Shown: positions 1-10,590 of the stretch, one piece after another
Numbering within the stretch: position 1 is the stretch's first letter
Layout: each line of letters begins with the position of its first letter
Source of the DNA: Gremmenia infestans
Taxonomy: Eukaryota; Ascomycota; Leotiomycetes; Helotiales; Hamatocanthoscyphaceae
DNA: 64,000 bases
Direction of reading: 5' to 3'
Assembly (NCBI GenBank): GCA_032629725.1
Contig: JAFEVB010000032.1
Coordinates: 1,054,001-1,118,000, forward strand
Notes under the pieces: generated by a model
The model's input: only the letters and a program-made list of their open reading frames with translations
The model's database searches: none
What the model was told of the DNA's origin: nothing
Made by a program: the position numbers and the translations under genes

Positions 1-686
1 AAGTATCCTTAGTCTAAGTAAGGTGAGATAAGACCAGGGAGAGACAGAGAAAGAAGAGAAGGGGAAAGAGAGAAGGGGAAAAGGAGAGAGAGAGAGCGCG
101 CTGTGAAACAGGGAAGAAATGAAGAAATTGAAGATTCTTGCGATGATTTCATAGGGGTACCTACGTAGTTTCCGCAGAAGGTTTCCCGAGGCAGGATTGC
201 CGACAACCTATCTTCAGCCTGGCTGCATGATTGGCGGAAAATCCGGGTAGGGTGAATTCGATAGAGCCCAGGGTTATTTACAGAACCAAACAATTGCATC
301 CTTTCTCCATCCTAAAACACCATCTATTTTGCCCACCAATCCTCCTACTCTACCTACAATTGCACAGCACTGTACAAACTTCAGCTTCAGCTTCATTTAT
401 ACCTCAACTCAACCTAATCCACCTACTGTACAGGACGTCGTTTTCGCTCTGAATATCAATTGCTTTGTCCTATCCTATGAAGCTGTGATCGGCTTTCCTA
501 CCTTGGCAGCACCGTCGAAAGCGGGTTGGTCTACCTTGCTAGCTCTGTAGCCCAGACCAAGCCTCCGAGCTCCATCGTGACCTTTATCCTTTTTCTATCC
601 CTTTTCCTCTCCATCTTCTTCACGATTTTTCCTCCTCATTCTTCCCATTCTCCTCATCCTCCTCCTCCCTCCTCCCTCAACAAATT
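1..686. other. 5' flank of the glycerol-3-phosphate dehydrogenase gene
   Basis: No gene is supported here. The first 110 bases are purine-rich on the + strand (GA-type low complexity). Positions 586-684 form a long C/T-rich tract ending directly before the ATG at 687, typical of strongly expressed filamentous-fungal promoters and 5' UTRs. A TACTGTAC motif lies at 424-431. Confidence 0.6.
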
Positions 687-2855
687 ATGGCATTCCGACA
701 GCGCCTCGCAAAGCCTCTCCTCTACACCTCGGGAGCTGCGCTGATCGGTGGTGGCTCCCTCTACTATGCCTACCGACCCCTCAATATCCCCGGATCAGAC
801 CCCGCAGCCGTACCTCCTCCTGGCTACGGCGCTGAAGGCGGTTTCCGCCCCCCACGATTCCCGAAAGTCAAGACAAGAGATGAGCAGATTGCGGATTTGA
901 AGCGTAGTGGTGGTTCGGGACTGCTTGCTGGCAACAGCGCCGAAGAGAGCTCTGCAACTGCCCCGCCGAATGAGGATGATGTGTATGATTTGTTAATTAT
1001 TGGAGCTGGAGCTACCGGTGCGGGTGTCGCCCTCGACGCTGCAACGAGAGGGCTGAAGGTTGCGGTTGTGGAGAGAGACGACTTTGCGAGTGGGACAAGT
1101 AGCAAGAGTACAAAACTGGTACATGGTGGTGTGCGATATCTAGAGAAGGCGGTATTCGAGATGGATTACAACCAATACGCGCTTGTCAAGGAGGCATTGA
1201 GGGAACGGAAATTCTTCTTGGAAACGGCGCCACATTTGTCGAGTTGGCTTCCTATTATGCTGCCATTGGATAAGTGGTGGAAAGCTCCATATTACTGGGT
1301 TGGCACAAAGGCTTACGATTTTTTGGCCGGATCGGAGGGGATTGAAAGTTCTTACTTTCTTACCAAGAGCAAGGCTTTGGATGCCTTCCCTATGCTGAAG
1401 CGGACGAACTTGGTTGGAGCTCTAGTTTATTACGATGGAGCTCACAATGATTCGAGAATGAATGTGTCACTGGCCATGACGGCTGCCTTGTACGGCTCTA
1501 CCGTCGTCAATCACATCGAAGTCACCGGTTTAGAAAAAGATGCATCTGGAAAGCTTTGTGGGGCTCGTGTCAAGGATATTGTTGCAGAGAAGAACGGAAA
1601 GAAGGGCGAAGAATTCGTTATTCGGGCAAGGGGTATCATTAATGCCACAGGACCTTTCACAGATTCGATCCGGAAAATGGATGACGACAAAGTCAAGGAA
1701 ATCGTTGCCCCCAGTTCCGGAGTCCACATCGTCCTCCCAGGTTACTACAGTCCTCAAAAGATGGGCCTCATTGACCCCAAAACCTCAGACGGAAGGGTAA
1801 TCTTCTTCCTGCCATGGCAGGGCAACACCATCGCCGGTACAACCGACGCACCCTGTGATATCTCCGCGAACCCTATCCCTCAAGAAACCGAAATCGACTG
1901 GATCCTGTCTGAAATCAGACGCTACCTTTCACCCGACATCAACGTCCGCCGCGGCGACGTGCTCGCAGCATGGTCCGGTATCCGTCCCCTCGTCAAGGAT
2001 CCCAACGCGAAGAACACCGAATCCCTTGTTCGCAACCATCTCATAAACGTTTCTCCAGCAGGCCTCCTCACCTGTGCAGGAGGAAAATGGACAACGTACC
2101 GCCAAATGGCCGAAGAGTGCGTCGACGAGGCCATCAAGGAATTCGCGCTCAAGCCAGCGCCCTTCCCTAACGCCCCCGATGTCTCCGGAACCGAAATGGT
2201 TAACGACGGGGCACGTCTCGATGGCACATGTCAAACGCACCAAGTCAAGCTTGTTGGCGCGCACGGCTTCAGCAAGACGCTGTTCATCAACTTGATCCAA
2301 CATTTTGGAGTCGAGACAGATGTTGCGAAGCATTTGACTGAATCGTATGGTGATAGAGCGTGGACTGTCGCTGCGTTGAGCAGTCCAACTGAACAGCGTT
2401 ATCCGGTGCGTGGAGAGAGGATCAGCCCGCTTTACCCATTCATTGATGGCGAGGTCAGATATGCGGTTAGACACGAGTACGCGCAGACAGCTGTCGATGT
2501 CATTGCACGCCGAACCCGTCTTGCATTTTTGAACGCACAGGCTGCGCTGGAGGCGTTACCTAAGGTTATTGATATCATGGCTGGAGAGTTGAAGTGGGAT
2601 AGCAAGAGAAAGGAGGTCGAATGGAAAGATTGTAAGATATCCCACCCCTCTAAAAAACTCATCACACTAACAGATACAACAGCCGTCGCATTCCTCGAAT
2701 CCATGGGCCTCCCAAAATCCAAACTCACCGCCACACGCAAGGAAGTCGAGAGCGGCAAGACGAGCTTCAAGGACAGTATCGAGTACAAGATGTACTCGCG
2801 GCACGACCAGCCGAACGATGAAATGGAGAGCGATAGCAAGGGGAGTCGGGCATGA
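687..2855 (+). CDS. GUT2: mitochondrial FAD-dependent glycerol-3-phosphate dehydrogenase
   Basis: Oxidises glycerol-3-phosphate to dihydroxyacetone phosphate and passes electrons to ubiquinone at the mitochondrial inner membrane. It serves glycerol use and the glycerol-phosphate shuttle. Residues 1-30 carry basic and hydrophobic features of a mitochondrial/membrane leader (hydrophobic about 11-28). The FAD Rossmann motif GAGATG is at 106-111, followed by the family signature STKLVHGGVRYLE at about 141-153; a DAO-type FAD domain and C-terminal domain follow. The frame is open for 722 codons, but 2632-2673 looks like a 42-nt intron (GTAAGA donor, CACTAAC branch, CAG acceptor). It is a multiple of three with no stop. 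Removing it gives 708 residues and joins EWKD to YTTAVAF, a smoother family match. The start follows a pyrimidine tract. Family assignment is secure; the intron is inferred. Confidence 0.95.
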   Translation: MAFRQRLAKPLLYTSGAALIGGGSLYYAYRPLNIPGSDPAAVPPPGYGAEGGFRPPRFPKVKTRDEQIADLKRSGGSGLLAGNSAEESSATAPPNEDDVYDLLIIGAGATGAGVALDAATRGLKVAVVERDDFASGTSSKSTKLVHGGVRYLEKAVFEMDYNQYALVKEALRERKFFLETAPHLSSWLPIMLPLDKWWKAPYYWVGTKAYDFLAGSEGIESSYFLTKSKALDAFPMLKRTNLVGALVYYDGAHNDSRMNVSLAMTAALYGSTVVNHIEVTGLEKDASGKLCGARVKDIVAEKNGKKGEEFVIRARGIINATGPFTDSIRKMDDDKVKEIVAPSSGVHIVLPGYYSPQKMGLIDPKTSDGRVIFFLPWQGNTIAGTTDAPCDISANPIPQETEIDWILSEIRRYLSPDINVRRGDVLAAWSGIRPLVKDPNAKNTESLVRNHLINVSPAGLLTCAGGKWTTYRQMAEECVDEAIKEFALKPAPFPNAPDVSGTEMVNDGARLDGTCQTHQVKLVGAHGFSKTLFINLIQHFGVETDVAKHLTESYGDRAWTVAALSSPTEQRYPVRGERISPLYPFIDGEVRYAVRHEYAQTAVDVIARRTRLAFLNAQAALEALPKVIDIMAGELKWDSKRKEVEWKDCKISHPSKKLITLTDTTAVAFLESMGLPKSKLTATRKEVESGKTSFKDSIEYKMYSRHDQPNDEMESDSKGSRA

Positions 2856-4896
2856 AAGTGGGTAGGGTGGCTGAGAAATAGACTTTTAGAGTGATCTGAT
2901 TGAAAGATATGCGTTCTTTGTTTGTATGTATGAGATGAGCGAGGCGTGGTGCGGTTCCTGCCTTGATTATAAATAGTTCTGCCATGCCAGTTTGGGTTGG
3001 TGTGGTAGATTGCCTTTTAATTGTTTGAATATTAATGTTCTATTTATTCCTAGGCCTGGTTTTTGGCAATGGATTGAGATACTTCATATATCTATATTTC
3101 TTTCTCTCATTTTGGGGGTCGAGAGCGGGAGTAGTGGAAAGAGTCGGCTTGGCTTTACTTGTAGAGAAGGATTGCTTTGTTTCTCTGATATACGTAGTGT
3201 CTCTCCTACAGTTCCGTCTTTCAAGGGCGAGAGCGAGAGCGAGTTCGAACCACAGCTGCAGCCCAACGCGACCGCAAGCGCTAGTTGTGAAGGTCATGCA
3301 AGTAACCTACTTCGAGTAGAGAGAGGGTTTTCGAAGAATTGATAAATTTCCGCTATCGTTGGTGGTGGATGGCAAGAACATCTGGATTCGGCGCTGTTTG
3401 TTTGTTGCCTTGCCTTGCCTTGCCTTGCCTCCGCCTGCCAACGACATCGCTTCTATCGCTGGGCATCTGGTTTGCGATATCGTGTGCGTACTGTACAGTG
3501 CGTATTGCATATCTTCGTGTACCAATTGTATTGATCAGAGTATGTAGACCACGGACGAGCTTGATACCTACGTATCTCGCAGAAAGAATTCGACGACATC
3601 ATCTCCAGTCCTCCCTATTCCCATATACCGGCCGGCTTTCGCACCCGAAATCGTCTCGGCATCTACGAACTCTGCCTCTGGGAGTCCATCCAGGTCAATG
3701 CATCATTTCGGTTTCGAGGTAGAAAATTGGCAGGCACGGATACGATATGTGTCGATCCATGTTCTTGCGAACATGCACTGGTACCGACACGTGCAAATCG
3801 CGAATCGCGAGGCTGCACACGAAGTTGGGTTGGATTGCTACCTCCTGCCAACCTGTCAAAACTCGATTCACGCTCGCAAGAGGCGAATTGGGATGCGTTA
3901 CTAGTCATGAGTTCGCGCATAATTCCGAATGGTCGATGTGGGACTTTCTAATGCGCAGCCTAACTATGGGCCGAATCAATCCTTGGCGGTTAGAAATGGA
4001 TATGAACTTTAAGATATTGGTGAGAGACTAGGGTTCTTGACATTGGATGGCTATGGAGACTCATCTATTCTGTCTGCCCTTCTCGTCTGTGGCAGTTTGG
4101 GACACTCTTTGTCACATGGAAGTGGGCGATTGGTTGGGCAATGTGTGCTTCCATCCGAATGTTGAGAACTTTGACTTGGGCCAAATATCAATTCTTCGAA
4201 TCATGCCATGCCGTTCGGGGGAAAGTTAGGTGGGCTTTGGTATGGCGATGTCAATCAGGCTACTTGCAAACTAGTCATGACACCATCAGATGGAACGCAT
4301 TCTTTTCAAAAACAGATAGGGAGAGCAAAATGTTAAATGCAGTTATGGCACTATCTTTGAACAGCAGCGGCGCAGGGGATTGATGGCCGAAGGCTGGTGG
4401 CTGTGATTCTGCGTGGCGAGTTACCAATCGTATCCAAGAGCTGCAAAGCGTTTTGTAGCAGCCTACAGCTGACAAGTTCTCCTCAAATCCACCGGATTAT
4501 CCAGGAGAAAATTACCATGTTGATAGCTTGATGGATCAAACCCGTTACAAGCCCCACCTCACATGCGACCCCAAGCGCTGATCCCGTGGGAGCCCATCCA
4601 GACAGGCTACAGCCTAGCAACCCACCAATCAAATGGCCCCAAATTCTACCATTCACGCACTCCCACCCTCCCCGGATGTTGTCTGGCAGTGCTCGCTCAA
4701 TGCGGCCCCCTGCAGTCCAAACGGACAAGGCTGATTCGAGTTGCGTGGCAGAGGATAAAGCTCATCGATATCTATTGCAGTTTGGTCAATGTCATCGCGT
4801 TCTTCTATCATTTGTCTCTTATCTCGAAGCTTTCTTTGTCTGAAGCTTTGTTTGCACTTTTTGCTTCACATAATAACCAGAAATAAGCTGAAGAAT
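2856..4896. other. 2.0-kb intergenic region, no gene supported
   Basis: Several 60-127-codon open frames exist but show no family resemblance, signal peptide or sensible splicing. A perfect (TTGCC)x5 microsatellite lies at 3405-3429 and a TACTGTAC motif at 3489-3496. The region presumably holds the GUT2 terminator and the promoter of the next gene. Confidence 0.5.
3405..3429 (+). repeat. (TTGCC)5 microsatellite
   Basis: Five perfect tandem TTGCC units in an intergenic region; read directly from the sequence. Confidence 0.95.
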
Positions 4897-6217
4897 ATGT
4901 CAGCATATCATCATTACGATGATGTTCTTACCCCAGCCTTGTGTGACCCTACCCCACCACCACGCTCAACCTCGAATAACGCATTATATGAGCGAAAAAA
5001 GCTTCGGGCTGGCGATATATGCGTGGGCTGTATTGTCTGGTTGCCTTTGAAAAGCCCACTCGATAGTAGCGTCAATTGCCTGAAATGCCCAGAGCTGGAA
5101 GAAATGGAAGACGGCGCGTACAACCACCCCGTTGTAGTTCTGAAGATCCGCCAGAAAGAGAATTCGACAACTCTAGGAGATCTAGTCTGTGACGTTGCTA
5201 ATGTAAGTACTTATCTCTGATGTCGAAAAAGAAGAGGGAATATGAAAGGTCGAAATAGCTGATGAAATAAATGAGTAGACAACGTCCTTTACCAACACGC
5301 CTTTATCAAAATACAACACCAAAAGACAATACCTAGAACCCGCACTTCCCATATCGCACCCAGGTAACGATGATGCTGAAACCGCCCGTCTCCACAATCG
5401 CACCAAACAACTCCATCTCGAAAACAAGAAGTCCATGCACAAACAATCTTACGTCCGCCTCAAACACGTCTACCAAGTCGAAGTCTCCACCCTTCGCACC
5501 TTCGTAAAGAAGAGGTCATCGGCGAAGGTATGTCGCGCCTACAAGATTAGGCTGGATGAGGAGAGCTATGGCGTGTTGATGCAGGGCCTGGGTCTGGAAA
5601 AAGAGATTTGGGAAGACTCACGAACGCTGTACGAGACGAGCCCTCGTCGACTCCTTGCACTTGCCAACTCCAACGCCACCAAACGGAAGCCAGCGATCGT
5701 GGCTGCATTGACATCGCACTCGCAACCACAGGTTGATTCAGAATCCCGGCTTTACGATTACATTCGTGCCCAGCAACCTCAACCGCACCTGCACCGCGTC
5801 AGCTCCGATGCCATCCATACGCACCATACTCCACTCATCAACTCAACAACACCAACAACAAGAACAACAGCAAGCCCGTACTTGGAAACCCGGAACCCCC
5901 TTCTTTCACAACAAACCAGGAATCCCCCACCCGCAAGCACGTATTACAATCCTCCCTCTCTTGCTCCACTTCCTCAGCCGGCAAGGCATTACGGTACGCT
6001 CCCCGGATACCCAGCGGCTCGGAGAGCAGAACCATATGCATATGCCAGTGCTACTGCGCCGCCGCAGCGCAGGTACATCCCACCATCATCAGCAGCCGCA
6101 GATGATGGTGGTGGAAGTTGGTGGAGTAGATTTGTGGTTGGGGTTTGTGTTATTGGGGGGCTTGTTTGGTGGTCTGGGTGGGATGGGAAATCGGGGCTGG
6201 GGCTTGGATGGTTTTGA
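4897..6217 (+). CDS. unrecognised protein with C-terminal membrane anchor
   Basis: Two exons, 4897-5202 and 5279-6217, joined by a 76-nt intron (GTAAGT donor, TAG acceptor), giving 414 residues. I do not recognise the family. The N-terminal about 150 residues look folded: GDICVGCIVWLP, a CPELEEMEDGAYNHPVVVLKI segment, then after the splice SFTNTPLSKYN and a basic YVRLKHVYQVEV stretch. This arrangement resembles a small beta-barrel, but that is only an impression. The middle (about 230-370) is rich in Pro, Gln, Thr and Ser and looks disordered. A single hydrophobic segment lies near the C-terminus (WWSRFVVGVCVIGGLVWW), so the protein may be tail-anchored with its globular part in the cytosol. 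The ATG at 4897 is the first that avoids an implausible upstream leader. Frame continuity across the splice is exact, so the gene is probably real. Confidence 0.75.
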
Positions 6218-6935
6218 GTGTGATGGTGTGGGGGGGGTTGATATCAGTGTTTTGATTAAATTCAAGCCATCGAATTTGTTTTGCTGCGGTGTAGGTATAC
6301 TTACCGATACATTCATTTCGTGCTGAAATTTAGGCCAGCTAATCTCATTGAGGTATGGTATCGCAAACAAGTGCTACTCTGTTAGGTCGTTGGATTATAA
6401 TATTTCTACAATACAAATTCTTCAAATTGCCTCCCACGTGCCGAGCAAACACATCTCCGATAGAACTACTTCTTCACCACAACACTCCAAGACTTTTTAT
6501 CGAAAGATTCTCTCAGTCTATTGCTTACAGGCCTACAGCCCTTCCAAGCTCTCCATTTAAGCAATCAATAACTCACTTAGCGGCGAGAAAACGAAATATC
6601 CGATGCCAAGTCCTGATCAATTGGTACTCTCTCATCCCTTTTATCAGTTTGACTATATGAATGTTGATCGGTACTTTTGGGAGGGAAATGTCCGTCTAGG
6701 CAAGCACTTATGCCTCTTTTACCACTATTGCACTAGGCTTATTTTTTCATACCTTCAACACTAAGTCTAAGCAAACGAAAGTGGAAATCGATTTTCGTCA
6801 ACCACAATAATGTTGCTTGAGAGAAGATTGTCTATTCAACTTCCTTGTCTACTCGACTTCCTTGCCACGTACAAGCTACGACTCTAGCTAAGCCTCACTC
6901 TTCATCAAGATAATATTTTTTTTCTTGTAACACAT
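6218..6935. other. convergent intergenic region
   Basis: Lies between the 3' ends of the + strand anchored protein and the - strand MFS transporter. It is AT-rich and I see no gene or clear element beyond presumed 3' UTRs. Confidence 0.5.
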
Positions 6936-8548
6936 CTAGACTCCCGTCACTGAAACTATTTCTACTCTTTCTATAAAAATATCATCGTGTGGATGGACCT
7001 TCACACAAAACTCGCTCCGGGCTCTAATAGCCTCGCCATATATAATGAGCACAAAAGGGATAGGGATCATTGCTACTGCTGCAAATCCCAAAATACTCGT
7101 GGCCCAAGCAACGCCAAGATTACTATACATGCTATGAGCCGCGAGTGGCAGGCAGGCTCCACACATGCTTCTGACGCAACTCGCAGCACCCAAAGCGCTA
7201 GCAGAATAAATCCCATACGAATCTGTTAGATAGTTGAATATTGAGACCATGATAAGCATGAGGGCTATTCCAAAAATTATCCCAGATAACATTGGCACTA
7301 TCCAATGTATTGAAGACGACGACGTCCAGGCAAGCCAGAAGAGGGAGAAGACTTGAAGGATACCGCCAGCGCAAGCGAGTGGCAGCCTGCGGTACTCGGC
7401 ATTGCATTGTCTCTCCGATGCTGTTGGAAGGTTTCGAACATAATGACTATCCCACAGAAAAATGACGTAGTAGGACAATAGCACGCCGAGACCCATGGGA
7501 AGGAAGGCAAGCCCAGAGATGCTGTAAGACATACCATAAATGCCATGAAAAATATATGGGTAAGCTGCAAAGAGAAGGAAAAGAATCGCATATATCAGCG
7601 AGGCATATAATGAGGAGAAAAAGACCACGGCCTCTCCAAAAAACATGCGACTAGGCCTACTCAAAGCGGCACCCAATATAGCTGTTGAGGTTCGGCCATC
7701 TAATTCTATCTGCGCAAAGGAATTTGCACAATCCTTTCCGCATCTTAGTTGCTGAGCTCTCATCTTCTCGAGTTTGGGAAGATAGGTCTCCGGCAGGAAA
7801 AGTAGAGCAATTCCCAGCAGACCGGATAACATGCTCGTGAGCCAAAAAGACCACCGAAAGCTAGGAATAGACACAAATGCGAATAATGTTGGTCCGCAGA
7901 CGGTGGGAAGAGAGCCAATCTATCCATAGTTAAATCAGACACTGTTTAGTATGGTGTCTGTGTCACTTACTATTGTGTACAAGGCGGTAGCTTTCCCACG
8001 ACTAGCTGAATCCTTGAATAGATCTGCATAAACGCCTCCAACTACTGTCAAAGGAACAGCTGCCGAAAGACCAGCGAAGAAACGAAATACTACAAGCACC
8101 GAGAATGTCGGCGCAAGAGCACAGCCGATCGATGCGCCAAAGAAGACAAGATTCGCCGTGTTAAGAGTTGGCTTCCGTCCATAATGTTCACTGAGTGGAG
8201 ATAGGAGGAGTGGGCCGAAAATATAGCCCACGAGATAGATAACCAGTGGTAAGACAACTAATTCCTGGTTCTTTATTTGAAAATGGTCTGCAATATAAGA
8301 AGAAGCGCCTCCAGGAAGACTCGAAGATAGTGTGCTGCTGGCGTAGCCAAAACCAGTGACAAGAGCGGCGTATAACCTTTTTTTCTTGACAGCAAATCAG
8401 TTATAAACTTTGAGGTGCTGGGTGGCCTGATACATACGCGACTGAATAAAAACGGGTGTGCGGGATCACTTATTGATATCGAGACGAGGTTTCTCTGATG
8501 ACAGTCATGTCGAGAATGTGATTCCGGAGGAACTCGATTGCTGTCCAT
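6936..8548 (-). CDS. MFS transporter, DHA1 (drug:proton antiporter) type
   Basis: Three exons on the minus strand: 8438-8548, 7971-8384 and 6936-7919. The introns are 53 and 51 nt with GTATGT/GTAAGT donors, and the product is 502 residues. A short cytosolic N-terminus ends in DPAHPFLFSRKKRLYAALV, matching the DP..P..W/FS.KK entry to helix 1 of this group. The MFS signature SEHYGRKPTLN lies in the loop after helix 2, and a basic central loop (LPKLEKMRAQQ) separates two halves of about six helices each. Proteins of this group export polyamines, drugs or secondary metabolites; the substrate cannot be read from sequence. It is transcribed divergently from an aspartate aminotransferase about 650 bp away, so the two may share control. 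Nothing looks broken. Confidence 0.88.
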
Positions 8549-9200
8549 CTTTGGTCTGTATAATCAAATTTTCACGTCCTCCAAGACCAGAATTTAACAG
8601 TGGGCTTAAACACGCTAAGGCCCCCACCCCTTAGTGGGAGAAAACAAAGTATCACGCGAAAGCAGAGTGTTACGTTTAGATGCGGTGAGTTTTCTGTAAT
8701 GTTTCTACTCAATTGGAAATTTCAGAGGCATCTTTTTGATCGGAAGTTAGCCATTTATTGAATATATTACACGCAAAATTTACAGGCAGACTTAGAAGTA
8801 CGCAGAGCATGGACACTTCGCTTTCGCCCACTAAGGGGGAGGGCCCCTTGTGCTGCTTATTAAGCCTACTATTAAGCGAGTGATCAAGCAAGAAAGTTTG
8901 CCAACGATAGGATCGGCTTTCCGCGCTCGCTTCCACATATATCGGTATAATCCGCATATAAGGGAACAGATCCTTTCCAAAATGTGTGCCGGAGCTACAA
9001 GACCTACCAATATGGTAGGAGTATATCAAAATTCACGTGTTATCTTATCTCTATTGTTTTCACAGACAAAAGAATGACGAAAAAATGTGATCTAAGCCAA
9101 TGCCAGGCTAATTTAACTTACCTACCATACATGAATCAATGCGCAAGTAGTCACCTCTTAAAGCAAATCGTCAAACAGTATGTATCTCTCGAAATACAAA
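8549..9200. promoter_or_regulatory. shared divergent promoter of MFS transporter and aminotransferase
   Basis: About 650 bp between the start codons of two divergent genes. It contains a pair of inverted 20-bp arms (8619-8638 and 8827-8846). No open frame in it shows family resemblance. Regulatory function is inferred from position. Confidence 0.5.
8619..8846. repeat. 20-bp inverted repeat arms flanking a 188-bp core
   Basis: The left arm (8619-8638, GGCCCCCACCCCTTAGTGGG) matches the reverse complement of the right arm (8827-8846, CCCACTAAGGGGGAGGGCCC) at 17 of 20 positions. Both contain the stress-element-like CCCCT/AGGGG core. I see no target-site duplication outside the arms, so a pair of regulator sites is as likely as a tiny terminal-inverted-repeat element. 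Confidence 0.7.
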
Positions 9201-10590
9201 ATGCAGAGATCTGTATTTGCGGAGATTCCTGTAGGTGTGGAAGATGAGCCGTTTCAGCTCACAGCCTTATACGAGATCGACCCCTCGCCTGAAAAGGTAA
9301 ATCTCAGCATCGGTGCATATCGAGACGCGGATGGGAAGCCATGGGTCTTACCAGTAGTTCGAAAAGTCAGTTATAACCAAGCACATTATTATCTGTGGAA
9401 GGCTGATTAACGTCAGCACAGACTGAAATGAAGATATGCTCCACCCAGGCTACTACATACGAATATCTACCAATCCGTGGGCACTCCGAGTTCCTCACCG
9501 CCGCCAAGACTCTTCTCTTTCGGGATCTGGAACCGCAACTGAGCACCCGAATTGCATCTATGCAGACTTTATCTGGAACTGGGGCATGCCATGTTGGAGC
9601 TAGACTACTCGCTGATTTCTTGAAGCCCAAATCAGTCTGGATTTCCGACCCAACCTGGAATAACCACCACATAATTTGGAAACTAGTTGGAGAGCACATT
9701 CAGCGAAAGACTTATCCCTATTACAACCAAGAAACCAAGACAATAGATGAAGATGGTATGCTTGCAGCGCTCGAAGGGGCCGAGGAAGGAGATGTTGTTA
9801 TTTTGCATGCTTGTGCACACAATCCAACCGGCCTTGACCTAGACCAGAGACAATGGTCCGAATTAGCAAACCTTATATCGCGGAAAAGGCTACACCCTTT
9901 CTTTGATGTAGCGTATCAGGGATTTGCATCCGGTGATCCTGATAAAGACGCCTGGGCGCTTAGATACTTTGTCGGCAGAGGTCTCGAGCTTTGTATTGCC
10001 CAAGCCTTTTCCAAGAACATGGGGCTATATGGAGAAAGGGTCGGTGCACTTCATGTTGTAACCAGCAATGTCATCAACAAAGACTTGGTGCAAGGCCAAT
10101 TGGCTTATTATCAACGAGGCGAGATTTCAACACCCCCAACGCATGGCGCTCGCATAGTTTCTATTATTCTCCAGGACCAGAATCTCCGAGACGAATGGCT
10201 GGGGAATTTGAAAGAGATGACATCGAGAATTGGCTCTATGAGAGTGTCGTTATACGAAGAGTTGCAAAAACTTGGAACCCCAGGGTCTTGGAATCATTTA
10301 CTTCAACAGGTATGCACGAGCAATGTAAATGTCATTGGATAGAGGCTCACTGAAGGATATCTAGACTGGCATGTTTTGCTACACAGGTCTGTCTGCTGCG
10401 CATGTTGCCGAGTTACGAACTCGGCATCACGTCTACATGCTGAGCTCAGGAAGACTTGCAATCCCTGGAAGTAAGTCTGGTTAGAAAATGGCGTCTGATC
10501 CACCTGATGCTGATCCATTTAGTGAATGAGTGTAATATTAAGTATGTCGCAAGAAGCATAGATACTGTAGTCCGAGAATTTGCAACTTAG
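9201..10590 (+). CDS. aspartate aminotransferase (class I, PLP-dependent)
   Basis: Interconverts aspartate and 2-oxoglutarate with oxaloacetate and glutamate using pyridoxal phosphate. Four exons, 9201-9365, 9422-10309, 10365-10470 and 10523-10590, give 408 residues, the normal length for the cytosolic/peroxisomal enzyme. Family landmarks: VNLSIGAYRD near residue 40, YEYLPIRG near 68-75, NPTGLD at about 189-194, and AFSKNMGLYGERVG with the PLP lysine at about 253. The C-terminal exons supply TGMFCYTGLS and the end of the small domain. Unspliced, the frame appears to stop at 10342, but the last two introns (55 and 52 nt) restore the full C-terminus, so it is not truncated. An in-frame codon at 9180 would add seven residues; 9201 fits the family start better. 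Divergent from an MFS transporter. Confidence 0.9.

Noticed and set aside
3230..3300. tRNA-like GTTCGAACC sequence near 3243
   Set aside because: No acceptor stem, D-arm or anticodon arm can be folded around it.
2992..3722. Cluster of overlapping 60-127-codon frames downstream of GUT2
   Set aside because: They overlap on both strands in different phases, include a pentanucleotide microsatellite and lack protein features.
8619..8846. Calling the inverted repeat a miniature transposon
   Set aside because: No target-site duplication is visible and I cannot see other copies in the window.
9428..10342. Apparent truncation of the aspartate aminotransferase at 10342
   Set aside because: The stop lies inside a 55-nt intron; two further exons (10365-10470, 10523-10590) restore the normal C-terminus.
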